From NCBI GenBank assembly GCA_028274465.1, contig CM051456.1, positions 119,180,880 to 119,244,879 of the forward strand: 64,000 bases of DNA, in the 5' to 3' direction. This document shows positions 1-12,529 of the stretch, piece after piece. Position numbers and translations under genes: made by a program. The notes beneath the pieces are model-generated. The model did not search any database. It was not told where the DNA came from and saw only the letters and a list, made by a program, of their open reading frames with translations. The DNA comes from Plantago ovata. Taxonomy: Eukaryota; Streptophyta; Magnoliopsida; Lamiales; Plantaginaceae. How positions within the stretch are numbered: position 1 is the stretch's first letter; each line of letters begins with the position of its first letter.

Positions 1-890
1 TTGTTGGCTTGATATGGATGTCGTTGACTTCGTCTTGAATTTCTTGACTTGTGTATCTCTATTTTCTTCAAGGGCTTTGTGCTTGATCTTGATTTGGATG
101 GAGGATTTGACTTGAGTATGTTGATTAGAGGGCCTTCGCAGCTTGATCTCTAACTTCACAGGGATTTGATTTGGACGACGTCAATGCAAGGGCTTGCGCT
201 TGATCTTGGATTGAACGTCAGGTCTTGAGATTGATCTTCGCGAACGAACACGTCTTCGAGGGCCGTAGAGACTTGGATCTTGAATCTGTAATGTTTGTTG
301 CTTTGATCTTCGAGCTAATGCCTCCACGAGCTTTACGGTGGAGTCCGATCTTCCATTGCTGCTGTAAGTGTCTTCGAGACTTGTTCTTGGAGCTGTCTTC
401 GTCTTTCTTGCTTGGAAAGGTGTCTTTGATCTTCTTGGCTTTGTTGTGGAATTCTTCACTTCTGTTTGAGCTCTGGAATTCTAGCTTCCGAATTTTGAGT
501 TGTGAGTTGTGATTTTTTGGTGGAGAATGAGCTCCTTATATAGATGAGGAAAAGAAAAGGATCAATTATGATTGGTCGATATTTGATCTTTTCTGTATTT
601 TATTTTAGCAATTAATTAATAACTGCATCAATTTTAATTTTATGATGCGGCACCATTTGATTGAATATAAATAATTCATCTTTTCCACACAATTATTTCA
701 TGAGAAATAATATTAAATGAATTTAAAAGCTCTAGAATTTTACATGGCACAATTTGATAGGCCATAAATAAACATTTTAAAATCAATTAAAAATCTATAA
801 TAATTGGAATTAAATTTAGTAAACTCCAGTTAAATACAGAAAATTTAATTTAGTGATTTTATTTAGACACTAAATTTGAGTGCCTACACA
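1..890 (-). mobile_element. LTR of an LTR retrotransposon (solo or partial)
   Basis: Read on the minus strand the segment begins at 890 with TGTAGGCACTC, the usual TG start of a plant LTR. It has a TATA-like CTATATAAGG at 534-543 and then a GATCTTG/GGGCTTG-rich transcribed part built of short degenerate repeats. The other LTR edge lies outside the window, so solo LTR and full element cannot be told apart. Short open frames here are chance. The element abuts the broken 5' end of the thiazole kinase copy. Confidence 0.6.
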
Positions 891-1017
891 ATCCAAAAGG
901 TTACTTCTCAGGGCTTCATGCTGACGACAAGGCGAAGAAGTAGAGATCTAATTAGATCATATTATTATTATTATTAGCATAACTAAGTTTGCAGTTTATC
1001 TATCCTACTCTGTGCAG

Positions 1018-2725
1018 CTGCACCCAATGCCGCTACTACTATCTATGAAGATGGCTGTTAAGGTTGCAATGGGTTGTGGTAAACCATGGGTGCTTGACCC
1101 GGTTGCTTGTGGAGCTTCCGTTTTTCGATTAAAGGCTTGTTTGGAGATGCTGCAATTGGGCCCGGCTGTTATTCGTGGAAATGGGTCGGAGATTCTTGCG
1201 CTTTTTAAGGGATCAATGGACCAAAGTGTTAAGGTTCGTTTCTTTACTTTTTCTCCTTACTAATTTTGATTTGGAGATTATGTTTGATTTTAATTGGCTG
1301 GCATTTTTGGTTCAATTATGTTTTGTAGGACTCAGATCAGATAATAACTACTTCAGTAGTGTTTGTTTCGTTTGTTAGTATGATCCATATGGATTGGAAG
1401 AATTTTGCTTTGGGGATTATGTTTCGGATTCTTGGAAAATGAGATTTTTAAGAACATTTCATAATGTTTCAGAAACGAAAATGCAAAAACATACTTATAC
1501 TGGGAGTCTTAGAAATGAAGTGTTGTAAAAAAGTCGTAAAATTTCATCAAGAAAAAGTAAGACCATTTGGAAATTGGAATTTTAATCGGTTTCAAAGTCT
1601 TGACGAAAAATGAAAACAAACCTTTTCGGGATTTTTTGACATGTCTTTAAGATTCTGGAAGTAATAAAAAATACTAATATTGTAATGAACAACCAAATTA
1701 AGTGTTTTAGAGTGTATGGAAATTCCATGTTGAGCCAAAAAAGCGATATGTTCCGTTGTGGTGGTGGGGGTCATTTAGGTCTCTGCTCTGTAATTTTGAT
1801 TGTATTGTATAAAATTGCTTATCCAAGTACAAACCAAAAAGGATGTTCTAGAAAGAACTTATTTCTGGTGCATTCCAAATGTTTACAATCAATCTGATCT
1901 TCAAGATTTGCTAGAGAAAGAATCTTGCTCCCTATTGGAGACCTGTGTATTGTGATCAGAATATCGAGATGCGAATTGTCTAGGTTTTGATTTAGACTTA
2001 GATGATGGAAACTGTGTCAATGATCATCTGTCTCAACTCTCAATGATAAATGCTATAGAGCACGTTGAATTTCCCATTTTCTAGAGCTTAGTCAATCCTG
2101 TTATGAATCAAAAATCAATTTAGAAAACTTTTTGATGATTTGTTTGATGTCCGGGAATTCATTGGATGAGCTGGTTTTCTAAGTACCATAGAACATTACC
2201 CCAGAATGCAGTATTGGTTTATAAAGATCTTTACTTGAGTTGTACCTGACACTTTTTGGTAGTTGCTGTCTTAGCTTGAGGGTGTTAAAACAGAAATCAA
2301 AACACTTCAGGTAGGTAATAATATTTCATTTTGCAGGGGGCAGATAGCATGCATGAATCAACAGATGCAGTGGAAGCAGCAAAGAACCTTGCAATTACCA
2401 ACCATTGTGTGGTTGCGGTATCTGGTGCTGTTGACATAGTTACAGATGGTATGCGCACAGTTGATGTTAATAACGGGTCCCTATGTTGCAGAAGATTACG
2501 GCTACAGGATGCTCCATCACTGCACTCATTGCTGCTTTTGTAGCTGCAGATCCTCAGCACGCGTTTGAAGCCACTGCTACAGCGATGTCTGTTTTTGGCA
2601 TTGCGGGTGAGTCGGGGATGGAGTTGGCAAATGGACCAGCTTCATTGAGGATGCACTTGATTGATTCGCTTCATGGGTTGGATCAGGCTACATTGGCTCA
2701 ACGCGTGAACATCAACAACATGTAA
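1018..2725 (+). pseudogene. THIM: Hydroxyethylthiazole kinase (THIM) pseudogene, 5'-truncated and frameshifted
   Basis: Homologue of the thiamine-salvage kinase that phosphorylates 4-methyl-5-(2-hydroxyethyl)thiazole. The first exon piece (1018-1233, after an AG acceptor) encodes GKPWVLDPVACGAS, FRLKACLE and the RGNGSEI motif. The second (from 2337, after TTTTGCAG) encodes HESTDAVEAAKNL, VAVSGAVDIVTDG and, in another frame, ITATGCSITALIAAF, which carries the catalytic cysteine and anion hole, then ends at TAA 2723-2725. The exon for the N-terminal 50-60 residues (substrate-binding region) is absent; only about 125 bp separate the fragment from an LTR. Near 2475-2479 one base is missing relative to the expected reading, so the ADIVTDG half and the TGC half lie in different frames. 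Read as a disabled copy; a sequencing error could explain the frameshift but not the lost 5' exon, unless that exon lies beyond the LTR insertion. Confidence 0.8.
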
Positions 2726-3530
2726 ATTGGCAAGTGTTGAAGCATAGTGCAGATTGACCATTGTGTAGCAAATATAGTTTAATCTGTATGCCACAGAAAG
2801 GATCATCACTTCTGTATTTCAAAAGCTTTATGGTATCTGTACTCTATTCAGATATGTGAATACAGTAAATCATTAACAAGGCAATTTCCAATTTTGATTG
2901 CAAAGTATAATAAACACCAAACAGATGTATTTTTTCCAATTGGTCTAGGTATGTCATCAAATTAGGATCACTCAACTAGAAGCAAACCAACAGGGATGAG
3001 AAGCACTTTTGTATCTCAATCTTGTTAGGGATCTTCTGTAGTTAACTTATTAGACTACCATGACAATATGCCACTTGCACACTTAACAAAGAAAGTTCAA
3101 TGTATTAACCATGGCTTGAATCAACACTACGAGTAATTATTGGTAATTTTGCACCTAGCACAAGTAATTATTGAACCCTGAATTTTCTTTATAGATTCGC
3201 CATTGTTTAGACGGGTAAGGGTGTTAATGAGAAGAAATATATGAGACTAGTGATGTCTTTGCATGTGATACACAATGTGTTTATGATGCGCCAGCAGAAG
3301 GTAGTTGTGAGAGGTCCATATTTCATACTAGGTGTCTCATCAACACTTACGGTGTGGTCAATTTTAGCAGCAGTATCACACAACATAGGATTAGCATGTT
3401 AAATATTCCAACTTACTTCAAATGTTACATGTAATAATATTTATGTATATGAGAGTTTCCTTTTATACTGTTCATTATGTGTGAATATTTGGAAATTGAA
3501 AGTTATCGTTTGTAAAAGAATAAACGAAAC
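2726..3530. other. Intergenic, nothing recognised
   Basis: AT-rich sequence downstream of the thiazole kinase copy. I see no coding frame, structured RNA or terminal-repeat element in it. Confidence 0.5.
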
Positions 3531-3573
3531 TCCCACATCGAAAATATAAAATAGATGAAATTGCTTTAAAAAA
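3531..3573 (+). promoter_or_regulatory. Plant Pol III type-3 promoter: USE plus TATA-like box
   Basis: TCCCACATCG at 3531-3540 matches the core of the plant upstream sequence element (RTCCCACATCG) of snRNA-type genes. A TTTAAA box starts at 3565, about 24 bp after the USE, which is the Pol III-type spacing of plant U6, U3 and 7SL genes. The 7SL-like RNA begins about 25 bp further on, as expected. Confidence 0.7.
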
Positions 3574-3591
3574 CTTGTCGTTCCACTGTAG

Positions 3592-3792
3592 ATTGCCGGG
3601 CTTGGTAGTGCTTGCCTGTAACCCAAGCGGGGGCATTGAAGCTAGCAAATTCACTCTGCACCAAACAAATCGAAAAATCGAAAATACCAAAAATACTTCC
3701 ACTCCCAGCACGTCTAAAAAGGAATGGAATAAATCAAAAAACCGCACCGGTGGAGATGATAGACTTCCCACCCAAAAAAAAAAAAACTTTTT
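3592..3792 (+). ncRNA. 7SL (SRP) RNA-like gene, short or internally deleted
   Basis: The first 60 bases (GCCGGGCTTGGTAGTGCTTG, then CCTGTAACCCAAGCGGGGGC) resemble the Alu domain of plant SRP RNA, whose GCCGGGC start, TTGTAACCC loop and GGGGGCATT motif I recognise from the family. Transcription would start near 3592, placed by the upstream USE/TATA pair, and stop at the TTTTT run 3788-3792 after an A-rich stretch. The predicted RNA is about 200 nt; plant 7SL is about 300 nt, and I cannot find the rest of the S domain. It may be a truncated gene copy made by DNA duplication (promoter retained, so not a retroposed SINE) or a novel short derivative. No other 7SL copy is visible in the window. Confidence 0.55.
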
Positions 3793-5290
3793 GCCTAACT
3801 GAAGATTGGGTACAATAGTTATGTCGAAATAAAGATTTAATGGATTGTATTCCATGTAAGAAAAGGAATACAAGAGTTACAACACAAGATTTGCGCCCAA
3901 CAAAAGATATTACACCCAGGACAAAACATACAGTAAATTTTGACCATCTCTTTCGTCTAGTTTATCTCCCCAGAAATAGAGAGTCAGGAGTCCAAAGATG
4001 ACGAATTCAACCAAAACTCTAATCAAGACCGAGATGGCGAAATATCACATGCTGCAATTTTAAAGAACAAAATACCGCGTAATCTGATTACTCTACTTAT
4101 TTAACATACTAGTGTTTATAATAATATGATAGATATAAATCTCCTATTTTTTTTATAGTTTAATAATAAAAAAAAGAACAAATTGAGAATATATAAGGAA
4201 GTAGGATGTTTTTTAGATAGTCACAAGTTTAGGATTTCATTTTTGTGTGCTCTAATGATTTAGGGTTCCTGAAATTGTTAATTTTTAAAACAATTTTATC
4301 AAATTTATTCTAAATATAGAATGGGGGGTGGGGGAGTTAGGACTCCTACTGGTTAGACTCATAGCTTAGCTTTTGGAACTGATACGCTTTTGATAAACTT
4401 TTACGGTAAATTCACTTTTTGGTCTGAAAGACTGTGATCAACAAGCAATTTTGAGATTATTAAACGGTTTATGTTAGAGCACTCTTTATAAGAATTCTCT
4501 ACTACTAATATTTTCTAATATTGATCTTATAGTCCTTTAAAATTATTTAGAATATCACTTCCATAGATGATAATTAGAGTTCTTCTATTTTTTATGTTAT
4601 TAGTGATGAAAAATTATACATGGAGAATATATGTGGTGCCACACAGAGAATAAATATGGAGGTCAAATAATACTTATTTATATGAATTAATTTATAATAT
4701 AATTTTCTCAAAAAATAGGAACTCAATTACTTATTTAAGAGACCAGGAGTTGTGTTGTTTTGTTTTTCATCACTTATTAAAGTTTCCTCTCAAATTAGGA
4801 TAGGGGCTCATATTACAATTCCTACATTGCTATTAGTGGCAAGTATGAGAAGGAACATGTAACTTTCTACACCAAGATTCTTGTACGGATTATTTAAGAC
4901 TCCAGAAACAATTTTCACAGTTTCATTCCACAAAAACAAACATTATACTGTACTGCGTATTAGATTAGGCTTGAGTTGTGGGAATCAGCTGTTTTGGACT
5001 AAACTGATACATAGCCTATGAACTAGATACATGCACCAGTGCACATGACTCAAAAAGTTAAAACTTTGATCTTGGAAACTGATTTCAAGTAAATATCGTG
5101 TACTCATAAGACAAACAAAGTAATGGGAGTATACTCGAGAGTAAAAAATTCCTAATTCATCGACCAAAATCCGTTATAGGAATGAGGCAAAGACAAAATT
5201 CTATTGCTGTTTATGCCGAAAAACAAGTAATCACGGACAGACCACAAGTTAATAAACTCAAACGAAGCTCATTTTTCATATACGGATTGA
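3793..5290. other. Intergenic, AT-rich, nothing recognised
   Basis: Lies between the 7SL-like unit and the 3' end of RPS8. I see only AT-rich sequence with short homopolymers. The RPS8 3'UTR and polyadenylation signals should lie at the right edge on the minus strand. Confidence 0.5.
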
Positions 5291-8587
<3,297 letters not shown>

Positions 8588-8664
8588 GGTGGAGGCGGAA
8601 CTAAGATCGGCTGGTGATCTGGGAGAGGTAGGGCGAATGAGAGGAATTTGGAGCTCACTGATAT

Positions 8665-8673
8665 AAACCCTAG
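8665..8673. promoter_or_regulatory. Telo-box in the RPS8 promoter
   Basis: AAACCCTAG on the plus strand, about 80 bp upstream of the RPS8 ATG. Telo-boxes of this form are common in plant ribosomal protein promoters and act in either orientation. Confidence 0.6.
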
Positions 8674-8763
8674 TTACGGAGGGTATAGATGTAATTTCCA
8701 AACAGCTTTGAAAAATTCAATATATCTTCTTTTTTTTTCCCTAGTTACGGGAGGGTATAGATG
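8668..8763. repeat. Duplicated 24-bp promoter motif upstream of RPS8
   Basis: CCCTAGTTACGGAGGGTATA (8668 onward, ending GATG) recurs at 8739-8763 with one extra G. The 47 bp between them hold a T-rich run. The partly telo-box-containing motif is thereby doubled upstream of RPS8. Confidence 0.7.
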
Positions 8764-9788
8764 CACTTTCCGATGAGGGTTAACCTGGTACTCGGAGGTC
8801 TTCATAGGCTGATAGCCTGTACATATACTGAGATTTCGGATGAGAGATTTGAGCCCAGAGTGTTATTTGGGCTGGAGGAGGAATTTGATCCGAATGTTGT
8901 TTGGTTGTTTTTTCAAAAACGCAGATTTCGAGGGATTTTTAAAAAAATACCTCGTTTGGTTGAGGGATTTGTGACGTATTTCGTAATTTGTGCGAAGGAT
9001 TTCGAGAGATGTGCGGCGGTAGTTATAACTACCTTTATGAATTACCTAAATAGTCTTGTAGCTTGTATATTTTGTCCTTAACTTAGGGGACAGTTTTGTC
9101 AATTAAGAAGTTTAAATCTAAACGCAAACTTATGAGATAGATTGATAAATTTCATAGTCTTAAGCGAAATGGTAAAATCTTCAAGCACATTACCTGTAAG
9201 TGAAACTTAAATGTTGGTAAATACATCTAGAGACAATATAAGATACTTGCAGCTTTGACCAATACTGAAATAATTTGGAACGAGCATTACCAAAAACGTA
9301 TCTACCAAGGACAATGCTAAAGTAGATGTATCCTTTATTCATAGTTAAGGCACAAAGTATTACGAGTGTACGACATAAACTCTCACGTTATACTCATCTA
9401 TTTGGAAATAACTTTAAAAGAGTTGAAGTTCAATAGCATTTGAGAAACTCGAAGAATTTGATTAACAACTTAGAAACCGTTCTATAACCTCACAGATATG
9501 ACTAATAAAAATTCACCATTCAGCATTTAACACCATAGCCATTTCTTCTTCGAATTCGACTTCTAAGCACAAGGAAAACTCAATACCGAAAGTCTCGGTA
9601 ACTTATCTCGAACTTGTACTAAAACCTACTCAAATCATTCAGCTGCTACAAAATTCCCCAAATTCAACCAGTAAAACACCAATCAAAATTTGCAAGTCAG
9701 TTTTCAACAAACAAATTTTCAGAAAATCAAACCACACTAATTACACACCAAAATTGAACACCGAAAACACGAAAGCAAAACCACTCAC
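8764..9788. other. Intergenic, nothing certain
   Basis: About 1 kb between the RPS8 promoter and a possible orphan exon. A plus-strand open stretch at 8761-9081 has no recognisable domain. GAGGGATTT/ACCTCGTTTGG words resemble the hairpin element near 10.1 kb, so part may be an old copy of it. The rest would be intron if the exon at 9789-9845 is real. Confidence 0.4.
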
Positions 9789-9845
9789 ATGGAAGAACTC
9801 GAGCTGGTCTTCGAGGGAGAAGCGTCTTCCGTCACCATCACCCAT
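9789..9845 (-). CDS. Possible orphan first exon (19 codons)
   Basis: On the minus strand ATGGGTGATGGTGACGGAAG opens a 19-codon exon, MGDGDGRRFSLEDQLEFFH, followed exactly by a good donor (GTGAGTGG). The sequence after it is T-rich like an intron, but I find no second exon before the RPS8 promoter. It may be a displaced first exon or a gene broken by the insertions around it. I do not recognise the family. Confidence 0.3.
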
Positions 9846-10068
9846 CACTTTCCGATGGGGACTGTTCCATACGCTTTTCCTTGTCTGTTTGCGTTTTTTT
9901 CGTTAATAGTTATTAACAAGGGCAGGAAGGACATTGCACATTTGGGCTGAAATCTCCAAATGGGAGATTTGTTAAATACCTACCCCCCTAGGTATTTCAA
10001 TTGTGCAAAAGTCCAAAGGCACGGGGGGAGGGATTTGGGATATGACAAGTTCGGAGGGCCGAGTGCAC

Positions 10069-10145
10069 TCGTACCAAACGAGGTATTTGGAGGGATTTGG
10101 TGCAAAAACGCACCAAATCCCTCCCAAATACCTCGTACCAAACGT
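10069..10145. repeat. Hairpin inverted repeat between CTCGTACCAAACG direct repeats
   Basis: Arms GAGGTATTTGGAGGGATTTG (10080-10103) and its near-complement CAAATCCCTCCCAAATACCT (10110-10134, one extra C) are separated by AAAAAC. CTCGTACCAAACG occurs on both sides (10069-10081 and 10133-10145). This is a foldback/MITE-like structure of unknown family. Confidence 0.6.
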
Positions 10146-10287
10146 GCACATATATAATAAATCTTGGAACAGAAATTCTTTTTGGGTTAACTCGGGTTGT
10201 AAAAAAAAACAATTTTGACAACTAAGAACTTAAAATCCTAAACAATGTTGACGATATTAATGAAGAAGTGAAAGCCTTTTATGAACC

Positions 10288-10413
10288 AAACTTGTTAAAT
10301 AGTCCAAAAATCAAAACAAACCATCAATACCAAGCTAAATTTAAACGGAGAAACTTGATAAATAGTCCAAAAATCAAAGAAACCATCAATACCAAGCTAA
10401 ATTTAAACGGAGA
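10288..10413. repeat. 63-bp direct tandem duplication
   Basis: AAACTTG(T/A)TAAATAGTCC to AAATTTAAACGGAG occurs twice head to tail (10288-10350, 10351-10413) with a few differences. It is non-coding. Confidence 0.75.
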
Positions 10414-12529
10414 GATAAAAGTTTACATAATATTGTGATTTTGATTATATCGAAATCTTTTGCCTGGTATTAAAAATGGCATATGTCAAGATCTTCCTTG
10501 TTGTGGTTGATAAAATAGACATGCATCTTAGCTCGTATAGGCACAATGCATTTCTAGGCAGTGGTCTAGATGAAGAAATTTACATGAAAATACCAAAGGT
10601 CTTTTAATTCACAAAGAGAAATATACGACCAATCTTGTGTGTAGAAAAAAAAAAAAAAGACACGTAAACTTAAGCCATGTGACAAGAGTAAAATTTAAGC
10701 CTAGGAAGGAGCACTAGCTGGAACAGACCAGCAGTTATGAGCGAAATACACGTAGAACATATATATAAACTAAACAACATCAATTCAGCTTCTACAAGCG
10801 TATTACTGGAATTGTACAACTATGTACAATTAAGTTTCCACCATTCAATTAATGTTCAATGACTCTTGTAATGATTATACTTGCAAATTAGTTTAGGGCT
10901 CAGCTCAACGCTCATGCGTCTTGTATATAATCACATCTCTCCTTTGTATAATTCTTTGAGTAGAGAACAATAAATAGGAGTTGCTTGTTAGGCATGTCAT
11001 TATAATAAACACTTTTCAAGCAATAACACCGAATCTTCATAGTAATTACATCTCGTGTTTTAACATACCGTAATTTGTAGTGTTAGAATTTCACTATTCA
11101 TATGTGATATGACATGGAGAGCGCATCCCATAAGAGTGTAAGTTTGTGCAACTTGGGGGACTCGGCGCACAGAGAAAACAGAAAGTCAAAACAATCATAA
11201 GTACTCAAAATAAGAGCCTGCGCAAGGAAGACCTCACAACATCAATGGGCCTTTGACAAGGCTTACGCACGGAGAGCATCAAGGAAGAGTCGGGACCCGC
11301 GAGGAAACTGTCCGCGCTCAACAAACAAGACAATACAAAAGACTGACAAAATCTTCAAACAGTACAAGATTTTGGTCCCCTCGTTGTGTTCAATATATAA
11401 AAAGTTCAATCGTCACACTCAGATGTATCCCATAATCACCTCACAATATGCACTCTTTGTAGCTCCCTCACGAGCTCAAGTAAAGTTTACCTCCGATTTG
11501 TCCAAGGCAAGCCGGTACGCTCAAGTACATTACCCCGTATGAGAGATGGATTGCCTTTAAGAGTTAGAGATTGGACGATTGAACTGTTAATCTAGTTGTA
11601 TTTGTGATAGTTAGTTTGCAATATAATCAATGTTACATCAGTATGGAATCCGAATGGGTCAATAGTAATTTTGTGCCAACATCTATAATATCTCAAACCA
11701 TGAATAATGTACATGGAAAGTGGATGGGATTATGTGGATGAAGTGAATAGTGATTTCAATCAAACTGATAAGATGACGAAGCGCAACCTAGTCAATGAGA
11801 CTCTCCCCATCCAAACAGTAGATCAAGAGTAGAGTAACCCAGAGGTAAATAGGAACCATATTGTTCCTTCTAATTGCCCAAAGAAAAAGGAAAAAGAAAT
11901 CAATGAAACTTGCTAGAAAATGAGTTTTTATTTGTAGCCAGAGAGCAAGTAAAAGACACGATCAACTTAAAAAATCAAAGTTTCATAACACTTCCATGGA
12001 CTTTAGGAAAATTTGTCAATTCTCATTGTGATTGTGAAATTGTCGCAAAGAAAACAAAAAACTTAGGGTAAGGGGTGATTGTGTTGAAGATCCTCTCATT
12101 CTCAAGAGTCTAGAGGACCCAATTTCCAACTCGATAAAAAATTCCAATCATATATAAAATTTTAAAAAGTTTAACCAGTTCAGGTGATGAATATTTATGG
12201 AGTAATAAAACAAAGGAAATCAATACTAGGAAAAAAGAAATGAAATCAATAAATTCGAAATAATTGCACCTGACATCATACATATGGTATTTTTCTGAAG
12301 GGGTAGAATTTTTATTTCCATTTCCACATGGGGCTGATTACAATTTACATCGCCAGATCCAAAATCGAAAATTGAACAGCTTAGGTTGAAAGGGCTCTAA
12401 TTCAATTCAAAATTTCTCCCTCTTTCTCCTTCTCTCCTTCTTCACAACGGCTACTCTCTCTCCTATCTTTCTCTCTCTACACCCCATTCACTGTCCAATC
12501 GCATTATCCAATCCAATTGTTCTTCTCCA
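10414..12529. other. Intergenic, includes an unclassified GC-richer stretch
   Basis: 11100-11560 is richer in GC and read-through sequence than its surroundings (for example GGGACCCGCGAGGAAAC and CGGTACGCTCAAGTACATTA) and looks like a decayed mobile element, but I found no terminal repeats or domains. The last 150 bp before 12530 are a C/T-rich leader typical of a plant 5'UTR. Confidence 0.4.

Noticed and set aside
3575..3818. Two plus-strand frames and a minus-strand frame over the 7SL-like unit
   Set aside because: Non-coding RNA structure and Pol III signals explain the region better; the frames have no homology.
8761..9081. Plus-strand 106-codon frame
   Set aside because: No homology I recognise; it begins inside the duplicated promoter motif and lacks codon bias or domain.
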